Made by a program: the position numbers and the translations under genes. DNA of 64,000 nt, from positions 407,501 through 471,500 of the forward strand of contig JACVVK020000206.1 in assembly GCA_018292915.2 (NCBI GenBank), read 5' to 3'. The notes under the pieces were generated by a model. That model had not been told where the DNA came from. It worked only from the letters and a program-made list of their open reading frames with translations, and did no database searches. Positions within the stretch are counted from its first letter, which is position 1; each line of letters starts with the position of its first letter. Source of the DNA: Batillaria attramentaria (lineage: Eukaryota > Mollusca > Gastropoda > Batillariidae). Below, in pieces: positions 36,947 to 48,371 of this stretch.

Positions 36947-38323
36947 CTAGTGCTCACCTTTCTTCGCGGCCTTCTCCTCGGCGGCCTTCTGCTTCTGCCT
37001 TTCCAACCTTTCCGCCTCGAGTCGAGCCTTCTCCGCGGCCCTTTCTCGTATCTGGTGAATCATGCGCAGGGTCTTGCTCCCAGACATTGGTGACTTCCTT
37101 GGCACGGCAGTCGCCCTGAACGACCCCGAGCTCTGCAGGGCGCTCATCTCGAACAACATGGGTAGAGACGCACGGACGGAGGAGTTCCGACGTAGAAGGC
37201 CAGCCTCTATCACGTCGTTGTCACGGTCTTCATGGGATAGGCAGTCCGGAGTGGAGGGGAAGATGCCTGCGTGGCGCATGTCCACAACACTGGAGCGCCC
37301 GTCTTCGCTCCTCACAGACTGTCGGCTGAGGGTCGTCCACCGGTCCTGATGATCGTCCGGCGTCCAGGATCGGTCTCTGCTTACCAACATCCCCCGCGAG
37401 TGGCCAGAACGAAAGGACTGGCTCGAGCTGCGTCCATCGGGAGAAGGTGGCACGGGCGATGGTGCTGGGGACGAACTCGAGTGGTAGAGACGAGGGCTCG
37501 GGCTCAGGATTCGTCCCGCTGGTGGTAGAGTTGGAGTGGAGCACCACGTTCTGTTGCGGGACAGTCGCCCTGAGCCTCTTGAGCTGCTGATTCTGAGCTG
37601 GTCTGGGTCGTGCTTCCCCTGCAGGGGCGTCCGGGGCAGAGTCATGACTTTCTGCCCACAGGCTGAGATGATCCTGATGACGGGTGGATTTTGGGCGAGG
37701 TTTGGACTGTCAAGAGGGCCGGATTCTATCTGATCGTTTTGGCCGAGTGCTTCAACCAGCTGCGTGATATTCCTTCTCTTGTTTGAGGTCGGAGACGCGG
37801 GGTCAGTAGCATCGACGCCGTCTTGTCCAAGCAGAATGTTGAGACAGTCATAATGGCCACGTATGGCAGCACGCATGGCTGGCGTCACGCCTTGATAGTC
37901 ACTGACCTCCAGCGACTGGTGCTCCCGTGATAACATCTCAACAAGCATCCGCACCACGCCGGCCTTGCCTGCATCAGCCGCTGCCCACAGGGCCGTCTGC
38001 CCTCGATTGTCACGAGTGTTGAGGTCGAAGTCCTCACCCACCTCCTGCAACAGTGCAGTGACGTCATCGTACGTACCGTTCCTGCAGGCCCACATGAGCG
38101 CGTTCCTGCCGTACATGTCCGCCAGGCCGACCTCGGCACCGGCCTTGAGCAGGATCTTCAGGAGACAGGATCTGAGTTTCGCATCCTGCAGCTGGAGCGC
38201 GCGAAGAAGTGGTGTCTGGCCCGCGTCGTCCCGACAGTTCACGTTGGCTCCCAGCTGTAGCAACAGGCGAGTTTGCTTGGGACGGCCTGAAGTCACGGCC
38301 TTCAGCAGGGCTTGGGAAGCCAT
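36947..38323 (-). CDS. Ankyrin-repeat protein, ANKRD34-like
   Basis: 458 residues from the ATG at 38,323. The same frame is open for nine codons upstream, but only to a TTG; the ATG has a good Kozak context (A at -3, G at +4) and the ankyrin region begins at once. About five ankyrin repeats cover residues 3-165, with consensus cores GQTPLLRAL (35), GRNALMWAC (72), GQTALWAAA (108) and GVTPAMRAA (145). A Ser/Pro/Arg-rich, probably disordered region follows, then a charged helix of Glu/Lys/Arg/Ala at about 425-455. N-terminal ankyrins plus a long disordered tail in one large exon is the layout of ANKRD34A/B/C; orthology is inference. The function in that family is poorly known, most likely a cytoplasmic or nuclear protein-interaction scaffold. 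The last codons overlap a strong donor (AAAG|GTGAGC) just before TAG, so the true C-terminus may lie in a further exon. Confidence 0.8.
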   Translation of the reverse strand: MASQALLKAVTSGRPKQTRLLLQLGANVNCRDDAGQTPLLRALQLQDAKLRSCLLKILLKAGAEVGLADMYGRNALMWACRNGTYDDVTALLQEVGEDFDLNTRDNRGQTALWAAADAGKAGVVRMLVEMLSREHQSLEVSDYQGVTPAMRAAIRGHYDCLNILLGQDGVDATDPASPTSNKRRNITQLVEALGQNDQIESGPLDSPNLAQNPPVIRIISACGQKVMTLPRTPLQGKHDPDQLRISSSRGSGRLSRNRTWCSTPTLPPAGRILSPSPRLYHSSSSPAPSPVPPSPDGRSSSQSFRSGHSRGMLVSRDRSWTPDDHQDRWTTLSRQSVRSEDGRSSVVDMRHAGIFPSTPDCLSHEDRDNDVIEAGLLRRNSSVRASLPMLFEMSALQSSGSFRATAVPRKSPMSGSKTLRMIHQIRERAAEKARLEAERLERQKQKAAEEKAAKKGEH

Positions 38324-40474
38324 CTTGAGGACTGTGAGGTCTTCAAGCAAGATAACCGTTGGGACACTGACTCCGCACTGGAGATTACCGATTTTTAAGA
38401 CTGGAAGTTCCAGTGGCCAAGAATCACGAGTTCGCCAGTCACCGCTTGCTGCTTGTTACGCAGAAAGCAAGGTTCAAGTTTAATATTCATATAGCTCAGC
38501 AGCAGTTTTTGGACAGTACCTGCAATATTGATTTGCAGACAAACAAAAAGAATCAGTTTCAAACTGAACCGCAACACAAATTCAGCAGGGCCAAGAGATC
38601 GAGACGCCGAGAACACTGAGGCTTCACCGTGAGTATAATTCCTTCATTTGCCGATGTTTGTCATAGACTGTCCTGTCTTGGAAACACGGTGCTGCGAAAT
38701 TCACCCGTGACCACACATCAAGGTACAAAATGTGCACTGACAGATTACCAAACTCGATATTCCGGATCAGATCCTGGCTTCTGTGACACCAGCAACCCAT
38801 GACGAAGCCCTCTTGGTTGAGAGAATCTCGTGTTCTTAAAAACTCGTCAAGGCGCGGTTAAGGCAGACTTTAGCGCCTTTTCATGTCTTAGTTACACCAC
38901 GACCCCCGAAAGGAATGGCCATCAATAAGCGCTATACCTTTTCAGTTAGGACCAGCTCCACCCGCCTGATCCATAGAGTACAATTTGGCGTGAAATGTCG
39001 GGCTGTCAAAACGTGTGAAAAAGTCTTTCACCGTAAGGGAACTCGACGCACAACGGCACAATCAAAAAGAAAGTGTCGAACCCAACTTCTGGTACCAATT
39101 TGGAAGCATTTCTGTCGAGGGGATTAAGAGGATACAAAAAGGAACGTTGCCATACTTCAAAACTTCAGACACACATATATGTGTTGTAGAAATGGTGGAA
39201 TACAGATTGGAAGTTTAATCTGTATGCACTCTAGCATTGAATTCGCAGTCCTGTTCCATATGCAGAACCGGCAGCCGCACTTATCCCCACTCTTCAAGCT
39301 GTGACACACACGAACCGTTTAATGTCATGAGTAATGATATATAAAGTGGGCTTTACCGGCCACTTTGTACTTTCCCCCTGGCGCCTTTAGTGTGACGGAG
39401 AGGTAGTTTGTTGTGTTTTTTTGTTTTTTTCAAATAAATAATTTTGTATAGTTTTTGATAGGTTTCTCCTGTTGATAGTTTGCTGTGTAGGTGAAGCGCC
39501 GTCAGTGTGAATAAAAGGATCGAACTCTACCACAATAGTGTTTGTACACTAGCGTACCTCCTGCCCCGATGTTCCTGCCGAATTCTGCCCTGGGATTCTT
39601 TTTCTGAGGAAAAGGGTGTATTGCAAAGAGGCGGTGCGTTACTAGTTTTGCAAATGAAGAACAAAACACATTTACTGACACTGTTTCTCCATGACCATGG
39701 ACTTCACCCTCGGGCGCCGGGAGGGGGGGGGGGGGGGGGTAGGGAAACTCGATACTGGCTGAACTTGAAGAATCGATCGCAGCCCGTAAACACTGAACTG
39801 AATGGACAGTGATTGATTTGGCTTACCGTGTCGGATTTTCGTTTCGTGTTTCGTATTGTCAGTTTTGTACATCTGTTGCACTTGGTTTAAACAAGTTTAT
39901 TGCATTACGGTTTGTTCAAAGTAAACTTAGTAAACAATTTCTGAGCATGAACAAGCTAGGCTTATAATAATGCTCTGTTGCACTTGCTTACACCCCTCTC
40001 CAGTAGGGGTCCAGTGACTTTTCCATGGCAATAAAAATGCTTTTATTGCAAAAAAAAAAAAAAAAAAAATTCTGTTATTGTACTCTTCCCACTGCAGCTG
40101 AGTCGACCCAGCATCAAAAGAGTGAGTGTCGAATTAACAGTGCGGTACCCCCACCCGAAGGTAAAGGTAGTCCGTCTGCTTTCGGCTCAGAAGGAGAAAT
40201 GACTTGAACCCGCACCGCCACGGCTCACCCTACGAGGTCTGAGGTTGTATATTGTAATTGAAGGGTGATCGATGTGGTGCAATACTAGACGCGGCCGATG
40301 GTGCAACATGTTGGTCCAAGGGAAGTAAGGTCCAGAACTTGGCAAAACTCCTGTCCAAGAAGGTTCTTTCCCTTGAATTGCAAATCTGTGTGGGTGTCTT
40401 GAGGTTCCACAATTTCTACCCTGGTCACTTTTCAATGTTGGCAACCAGACTGAACCAGTAACCAGCAAGAGGTA
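38324..40474. other. Upstream flank of the ankyrin gene, no gene seen
   Basis: It probably contains the 5' UTR and promoter of the minus-strand ankyrin gene, but no exon or promoter motif can be fixed. There is a poly-G tract at 39,722-39,740, and no coherent coding sequence. Confidence 0.4.
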
Positions 40475-40672
40475 CAGTGGACGCCGGATATAAGCAACTC
40501 GGATATAAGAAAACTCGGTTATTGCCAACGAATTTTTTTCCCCCGGCCAAACTCTTCTTTATTATGTATTACAAAAACTCGGATACAAGAAACTCGCTTA
40601 TAAGAAAACTCGGTTTTAGGAAAGCAAATTTCTTGTCCCGCTTGATACAAAAACTCGGATATAAGAAACCGA

Positions 40673-40755
40673 AAGTACATTTCCAAGAAAATTTCACTCA
40701 TTGTAAGAAACCAAAAGTACATTTCCAAGAAAATTTCACTCATTCTAAGAAAACA
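40673..40755. repeat. Two-copy ~37-bp tandem repeat inside the pogo-like element
   Basis: AGTACATTTCCAAGAAAATT followed by TCACTCATT occurs twice in a row, differing by one or two bases. Confidence 0.85.
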
Positions 40756-41285
40756 GGTCAGGTCTGACGTCACTTAGGACAGGCACATGATGGCGCATGA
40801 TTTTCTTTTCTTGAATTGGTTCTTTACCATTGTGTTCCGTGCAAAATTGAATGTTGGCAAGAAGAAAAAATACGAGATGCATTTTTGTTGTTCTATTGTT
40901 ATATGTTGTTTTTATTATTATTTTGTTTTTTGGCCTGATTGGGAGCTCAGTCTCTCTCTCTCTCTCTCTCTCTCTGTATGTCTGTCTCTGTCTACAGGGC
41001 TCGCGTTAAGGAGAATAAAACTATCAGTATTAGACTAACTGTTGATCAATTCCTTTCTTTGACAATATACGTGGTCCATCTTTCCTCCATCCCCCTTCCC
41101 CCTCCCAACAGAAAAAAAGCTAATTTGCAGCTTTTTTCAGCCAAATTAGACACGGAAAGCATCGCATATCATACTCTAATGGGACGAGTGTTTTATAGAT
41201 CAAAAGTTGATACATAATGCACTTTTAATATATCCTATAAATACAAGGGAATTCTCTCTCTCTCTCTCTCTCTCCCCCCTTAGTT

Positions 41286-41376
41286 CTTTTTGTTTGTTTG
41301 TTTGTTTGTTTGTTTGTTTGTTTGGTTGGCTGGTTGGTTGGTTGGTTGGTTGGTTGGTTGGTTGGTTTGGTTGTTT
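41286..41376. repeat. (TTTG)n-(GGTT)n tract
   Basis: About ten TTTG units followed by about ten GGTT units, inside the pogo-like element. Confidence 0.9.
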
Positions 41377-42099
41377 TTTTTTGTTTTGTTTTTTCTTACC
41401 ACATGACCGCCAGCGCTACAGTTGGGAAGCAAAAACAGTATTTTCATGTTCAAACAAAAAAATCTGACACTGAAGGACACAAGCGCACTGGTGTATATTA
41501 ACTCTACACATATATATTCTGTGCAGGTCTTTAAGAGAAACCAGATATTTCTTAATTTAATGCAAAACATACACGAACTGAGAAAAAAGAAATGTTTTAA
41601 ACCTTTTTTTCACTGAACTCGGTTATAAGAAATATTTTTCAAAATACTTTCTTATATCCGACTTTCAGATATAAGAAAACTCGGATATAAGAAACCAAAA
41701 AATTCACCCCCCTCGAGTTTCTTATAACCGGCATATACTGTATGTAAACCACACAAAAAAATCCAAAGATCGTGGATCTTTCCTCGAATCTTTGATCAAA
41801 CTGAACTTTTAGAATGCACGCTCATGTTAACACACACACACACAAGCAACAACAAAAACACAAGTCTGCCATTTACAAACACCATTTTTATTCCATCAAA
41901 GCCACCTGTCACTTGTAAGCAGTTCAAAACTTGGGAGAAACTGACGAAAGCTGATTGTTTGATGGGTCCAAAGCACAGAGCGGTTCACATAAAAGTTTGT
42001 TTTGAGGAACTGTCACCACTAGAAGCTTGGCTCTTCAATTTTAATGTTTTTCATAATGTCTCCACTGAACATCATGGACCCACCACAAAGGGAATACAT

Positions 42100-42300
42100 G
42101 TAAATGTACTGGGGTTTTGGTGTAGTTTTGTTTTTTGTTGTTGTTGTGTTTGTTTGTTGCTGTTTGTTTTGGGGGCTTTATTTGTTTGTTTTGTTTTGTT
42201 TTGTTTTTTGGTCTGTTTTGGGTTTTTGGATGTCGTTTTGTTTTTGTTTTTGGGTTTGTTTGTTGTTGTTGTTGTTGTTGTTTTTTTTTGGGGGGGGAGG
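42100..42300. repeat. T/G-rich low-complexity DNA
   Basis: TTTTG and TTG repeats ending in poly-T and poly-G. The long hydrophobic frame here is a composition artefact. Confidence 0.8.
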
Positions 42301-42552
42301 GGGTGCAAATATTCTGCTATGATATCTAGATCTTCCACGCTGTACCTATCACCAACACTGGAGACCAATCTCAGGGTGAAAATCCAAAGTCTTCCAAGAC
42401 TGAACTGAGGAGCCTCAAGAGCATGCAGATCTTCAGCATGCAGATCTTCATAATGTTGAAGTTAACTTATAAAGCAGACACCAGTCGCCCTGAATGGAGT
42501 ACAGCTGACTACTTCTTCACCTTTTCCCTTGTTGTGTTACATGCACACTGTG

Positions 42553-42622
42553 TGTTGTATTTTTCTCCTGCTATGTCGCTCTCTCGGTGCACTCGCAGAG
42601 AAGACACGGGATACAACAGAAA
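42553..42622 (+). repeat. Dispersed ~66-bp repeat, copy 2
   Basis: GTGTTGTATTTTTCTCCTGC, TATGTCGC, GTGCACTCGCAGAG and ACGGGATACAACAG. Partner of the minus-strand copy at 35,138-35,205. Confidence 0.6.
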
Positions 42623-43344
42623 TATTTGGCGTCGCCGACAGGATTCGACATTGATCTACCTACGAAGGGACAGTACTCTCCAGTACTCAAGAAACTCCAA
42701 CTACAGAAGTTGCACCCCTTCAACTGTTGAAGCAGCGAGTACCCGTAGACTTCTTGACCACTGCTGGTACCCATCTGGGCTGCTTGGCATGGTGAGGTCC
42801 ATAGTACAGTGCGTATACTGGATCTCCAGCCTTGTATTGCCTGGTCACCTTGGCGACACTGTGTAATCACAGTTTTCTGTTTGTGCTGGAAGATTGTGAT
42901 CATTTCCATAACCCACCCCCACCCCCCCCAAAAAAAAATAATAATATTTATAATAATATTTTTTTTTTTAAAGGAAATACATGTAGAAATAAAATGTGCC
43001 TGGCAAAACGAAAATAGTACCACCTGCCATCTGTCCATTGAGAGCACCATTATTTTGTCTACAATAACAGCAGTTTGTGCCACAAAACAACACATTCATT
43101 GCACAAGACATGAACTGATTATACCAGGAAGCTAACAAGAATGGGAAGAACACATCATCGTTACAAGTGTCTATTGCAATGGTCATCAAATATCAACACT
43201 ATCACACTTTGCACACACTGAATTTTCTGCATTGCCAATGTGGAAACTCAGGACAACTGATCGCCAGACAGCAGTGACAGTGCCAGTCCGAAAAGGGTTA
43301 ATACTGCAGCAACAAAAGCAGTCACGTACAATACAATATCCAAT

Positions 43345-44035
43345 CTATATATAATATATATAAATGAAGAGTGCCTGTGTGTGAGTGTGAGCGTGATAAA
43401 ACCTAACTTAGAGTTTCCACATCACGATCAAACTTGGTGGGTGTACCCAGGGGAACCCCAAACTCGTTCTGGTGGGGAAAAAAAATTGGGAAATCGAAGT
43501 TGAACATCCTTTTTTCCACCATGTAATGCCAAACAGGGAGACCAGAAACCACAATTAAGAGTTCTCACATGGATCACAATGAAATTGGTGGCTGTGTTCA
43601 GGGCGGGAAAAAATCTCAGAAACTTGGAAATTAACATCCTTTTCTACACACACGAATCACCAAACAGGGAGACCAGTAAACCAAATTTAGAGTTTTCATC
43701 ACGATCAAAATTGGTGGCTGTACTCAGGAGTACCGTAGAAACATTATAGCGGGAAAAAATCTCAGAAAATCAGAGTTTAACATCCTTTTCCACCACGTAT
43801 CACCAAACAGGGAGACCAGAAAACACTCACACGACAGATCGCATCACCAGCCCTATGTGTACTCAGGGGTACCCCGAAAACAATCTGGTAGGTGAAAAAA
43901 AATCACGTAAAATCGGAGCTTCACGTCCTTTTCCGCTTCGTATTATCAAACAGGGAGACCAGAACGCACTTACCACACAAGTCACATCATCAACCTGGGC
44001 AAAGCTGGGTACATCAGCTAGCTCGATATATATAC
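43345..44035 (+). mobile_element. Helentron-like non-autonomous element (HINE) with internal tandem repeats
   Basis: Starts CTATATATAATATATATAAA and ATGAAGAGTG, ends GGGCAAAGCTGGGTACATCA then GCTAGCTCGATATATA. AT-rich starts of this type and GGGTA(C)ATCAGCTAG ends are typical of Helentron/Helitron2-group elements. Between them are four diverged units 131-143 bp apart, each containing CACGATCAAA-like, CAGG(G/A)GTACC-like, AACATCCTTTTCCACC-like and AAACAGGGAGACCAG motifs (the last at 43,531, 43,662, 43,805 and 43,948). No Rep/helicase is present. Confidence 0.6.
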
Positions 44036-44306
44036 ATGTGTAAGTGTTCACATCCATGTGTGTCCTTTTAAAAGTGTGCTTTTGACACAAAACTCGTCAC
44101 TGTCACGTGTAAAACAAAATTCCTGTGTCTAATATTAGTTTAATAAATTATATGTATGCCCTCACTATCCATTTTCAAATAAATTAGCAATTCACAAATT
44201 TGGTACTGTCTTCTTGTATACATGTCACACTTTTTTTATATGATTTCCGTGTAAGTGTTGTACCAGTATCTATGCTGTCAGCAACACACGGACAATGTAA
44301 AATCTT

Positions 44307-44309
<3 letters not shown>

Positions 44310-44386
<77 letters not shown>
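44310..44386. repeat. (CA)n microsatellite
   Basis: About 38 CA units. Confidence 0.95.
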
Positions 44387-44388
<2 letters not shown>

Positions 44389-44433
44389 TTGGTAGATATC
44401 CACAATGTACATGTATCTGTCTGTAAATGCATG

Positions 44434-44597
44434 GGGAGCTGGGGTGGTCGAATGGTAGAGCGTTGGACTTCTAATGCTCGGGTCGTGAGTTCGTTCCTGG
44501 CTGGGGCCAAATATTTGTGCTGGTTTTTTCATCGTTGCCCCGTCTTTGATATCACCCTATGTGGTGGAAAAGGACGTTAAACCCCCAAACACCCACC
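44434..44597 (+). mobile_element. SINE family A, near-consensus copy
   Basis: Head GGTGGTCGAATGGTAGAGCG with box B GGTCGTGAGTTCGTTCC, full body and tail GGACGTTAAACCCCC. An exact 13-bp direct repeat CTGTAAATGCATG flanks it (44,421-44,433 and 44,598-44,610). The low divergence and exact duplication suggest a young insertion. Confidence 0.92.
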
Positions 44598-44610
44598 CTG
44601 TAAATGCATG

Positions 44611-47600
44611 TGGGTATGCCCACATACGATATCTTTAAATCAAATTCCTATCAGCGTGAAACTTTCAGATGCTGGACTCCATGGAACTGAATACATAGCA
44701 GCTCCAAACCATGGCACTATATATATAAACCAGTATACATGTGTACATGTACATAATATTTTTAGTCACACTGTCAACAGCACTGGAATGACAAGAAGAC
44801 AATGACAACGTGAAGGTAGACCTCTTGTGCAGCAGTACATAAATGTGCAACCATTCCACATGTTAGTACAGGAGTGTCAAGCCTTTTCTGTCAGCTGGTG
44901 AAGGACAGAGCAGTTCACAACTCGCCCTGAAAAATCCAACTAAAACCTAAGGTGCTGGGCTCCAGAGCACATGATTTTTTTGCTGGGCTGAGTCCTGAAC
45001 TGATGTGGATGGTTACAGTTCTTATCAACATCTGTGGTTATGTATACAATCACCACTGTACCTGCAAAAGCTCACGGGCTGTAATATTGTTGACTGTTCT
45101 TGCACTTACGAGGTTCGGCAAGGTCACTGTCCACATATATTATATATGATCAATGGCATATCAGACGACTACTGTACATGCAAAATATGCAGGCAAAGTG
45201 AAACCCAGTCTAGCAACTGGATTTCTCACAGAAGATTCTTAAGTTGGAGTTTGAAAGCACCAAAGAAATTTTTAAAGCAGAGACATTGTTGTCACTTTGA
45301 CAGACACTCAGTGTGCCATAAAACCTGCAACAATAGCCTGTATAGGTGATGGCAGATGTTCATGTGCTCAAATCTTCAGACACGTCAAATGCACCATTGT
45401 CAAGCCATTCAGCATTTTCCTCAAAACCTGCTCATTATAGCTGAAGCGGTCACTGTCATATGGTTTTGTGACATAGTATGATGTGTTCATATTTGCTGGT
45501 AACATGTACATTGCTGTCAAAGCATGGTATGTAAAAATAAAAAATAATAAAAAAGGATACGGGTAGGCAGGTTCGGTGGCACAGCACAGCAGTGACAAGC
45601 TTCCCCTGGGGCAAGCTGCCAGGATTTCCCAAAAGGGATAATGAAGCAGTAAAAAAAAAGAAAAAAAAAAAAAGAAGGGTGAGCAGTCTAATATGTAGCG
45701 CATCCGACTTAGCAGATGCACTACTGAACAACAGAAGTGTGAAGCATGGGTTTCAGCCCAGGCTGAACTGTGATATGCAAAACATGCACTAGTGTTTCCT
45801 GGCTACCTGGCTGCTCATCAGGGGTTCCTCTCTGGTTCCTCCATGTTTCCTCTCCCAGTAAAAATCCCCCCTACCCACCCCTACAAAATTTCAAATTCAA
45901 ATTTACACGGTCACAAGCATTCAACCCAACACATACATGCATGTCAAAATCTTGCATGAGCTGAGACAATAGTGACCACCGCATCACTACCGGTTTTGTG
46001 GAATAATAGCAAACATTGTGTCGGGACCTCGTACAGTTGTGGCGAAAAGGTAAGTCAATAATGGGTACAGTAGACAATGTACATGTACCATAATTATTGC
46101 CAAAACTATACATGACAGTGACCACTCCAGCCCCATCACAGCTAGCACTAACTACTGTTCAGGTGTTACACGTACATAAGAATATCTAACAGAGAGACGG
46201 CGTCTAGGCAATTTTTCTGCCTACAGCGGTTACAAATCAATTGTAGCAGCATTCACACAAACACTCTTGCTGCAGAATATAAGGTAAATCAAAGCTGCCT
46301 GTAATTACCATTAAAACCTATATAGTATCAGTCAAAAGTTCTGCTGAACTATTCAGGAGCAGCAGCACAATGATGAAAACAGCTGACTGGTAAACCAAAA
46401 GAAGCGTGCATGCATGGTTCACCTTCAGTGGTAATTGCTTGTATGTTGATACATACATGAACATGTACAGCAAAAAGTTAAAGCACAAGCAGGTGTACAG
46501 CTCCCACAAGAAAAGTTGTCTTCACAAAGGTAAGTTTCTTATCATGCAGTGCAATTTCATAGACCCCAAAGACACTCACTGTATTGAAACTAACACATGT
46601 AAACAGATAGATCTATGCACCATACAACTGACAGGCAGTCAGGCATACATTGTACATTCTTACCTGTTGTATTTGAAGTTCTTTCCACGAATGCTTGTAC
46701 ACTTAATACACACAGCATACCTGAACACGGGCCATACACCCATATATTCAATTCAAAACTGAAACTGGAGAAATTTACAGGTACATGTACAACTTTTCGA
46801 TACACAGCCTGAGAGAATAAAACTGATTTGAGATCAGAACTTAGACTTGAAAGTGTGTGGTCATGTGGTACAACCAGCCAAATATAAAGGGTAACATTAT
46901 ACAATGAATTACACTCACCATCAAGCATCACAAGAAAGGGAGGGGGTTGGGGGGGGGGATGGAGGAAGGGCCCGTAAGTACAGTAAATTTGTCAGTAGAT
47001 TTGTCAAAACCACTGCCACCTGTTGCATGTTTGATGAGACAGACGCACAATGTTGTTCTGAAAGTTACATGTCAGAAACACATACGAAATAGAACAGTAC
47101 ATACACAAACAGGGGAAAAATGTGTCTTTGGTAACTTTGCTTTTGAATTTCAGTATAACCTGGGTCTTAAAAAATAAAAATAAAAAGTCTAAGTACATTA
47201 CACTTACTGAATTCTGACATCACACGTGTTTGACCACCATAATACAGGAAGAAGCATCATGCCAATAAACACAAAAATATATGCTACATGTACAAGTAAA
47301 TAGCAGTATGTGTCGCAAAGACTGAGATCAGATCTGTCTTCCAAAGCATAACACACACACATACGACACACTGCTCTGTGAAACATTGTAAAAGCAGATA
47401 AAGGCTGCCTCCAATTTAAAATTAAAAACCCTTGATAATTCACAAAATCAACAATTTCACAAGTCATCAGGTGGTCAGCTTGATGGATGACACAATACCG
47501 TTACACCTGTCTTTGGTACCCACTCAAGCAATGAGGGAAAAATGCGACCTGATACAGGTGAACACAAAGAGATTTTGCTTAGAGAATAAATTTGAGTGGG

Positions 47601-48371
47601 CACCTTAGACAGGTAGTCACCTTCAAATGACAGTCTCTTTGACAGGCTTGACTGTTTCATTTCTAGAGGTGAGCAGTAACCACGTATGCATACCAGACCT
47701 GCTTGATACAGTGGCCCTTCCTAACAAAAATATTATTCTGTCTTGAGAAAAATGTTAATATAAACAAAAAATAAAGTGAGCAAGTGAAATCTTGTGCGCA
47801 GAAACAAGGCAACAGAACTGTTATCCATTAAACTCTCAATGTTTTTTTTCTATAAAAAAAATGGGTTGTTATAAGAGTGGAACCCAAAAACCATCTCAAT
47901 TACAAAAGTGAACTCACAAAATAAGTGGAAAAAAAGACTGTACACTGTAATTATAATGTGAGATTCTGACATCATCAAGGAACTTAAATACAAGTTCCAA
48001 AATGATACCAGATGATAACAAAATGACGCCCCGATTCTAGACAGTTAATACAGTCTGAAACAAGACACATGAAAGGTGGACTGTGATAATCAATACGTAC
48101 ATGCACTGCAATGTTCAAGCTACTGAGTACGCTGTCACATAGGCTACATCCACATTCTGTTTACTGTAATTTTACATTTAAGACAATCCATTCACAAGCC
48201 ACTTTACTTCTTGAAGTGCAGTTAACACTTGAGCTAAGGACCATACCAGCACTTTTGCTCTACCTCAGCCTCTACCTGGCAACCTGGAGCGTCTCAAATG
48301 GAAGAAAAAAATACTTTGTGACTACAACGCTAGTTCAGCTACAGCTAAATAAGCGCTAACAGAAGCCATCT
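44611..48371. other. AT-rich flank downstream of the KLHL gene, no separate gene seen
   Basis: No frame with family resemblance. Part of it is probably the 3' UTR of the minus-strand KLHL gene, but its end cannot be fixed. It is rich in TACATGTA-type palindromes. A poly-A stretch lies at 45,648-45,675, next to a tRNA-like GCGCATCCGACTTAGCAGAT string. Confidence 0.35.

Larger units (their letters stand above)
40475..41740. mobile_element. pogo/Tigger-like non-autonomous DNA transposon
   Basis: 1,266 bp flanked by TA (40,473-40,474 and 41,741-41,742). The ends are inverted: CAGTGGACGCCGGATATAAG on the left and, complemented, CAGTATATGCCGGTTATAAG on the right. Many subterminal copies of ACTCGGATATAAGAAA or ACTCGGTTATAAGAAA face inward on both sides. 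TA duplication and CAGT-GATATAAG ends fit pogo-type Tc1/mariner elements. The interior holds low-complexity DNA and no transposase. Confidence 0.7.

Noticed and set aside
42571..43095. 174-codon minus-strand frame
   Set aside because: It crosses an AT-rich homopolymer region and the dispersed 66-bp repeat, with no recognisable domain.
44434..44510. tRNA genes at the heads of SINE copies
   Set aside because: The box A and B promoters are intact, but the heads do not fold into a full cloverleaf by eye, and each is followed by the same SINE body and flanked by target duplications.
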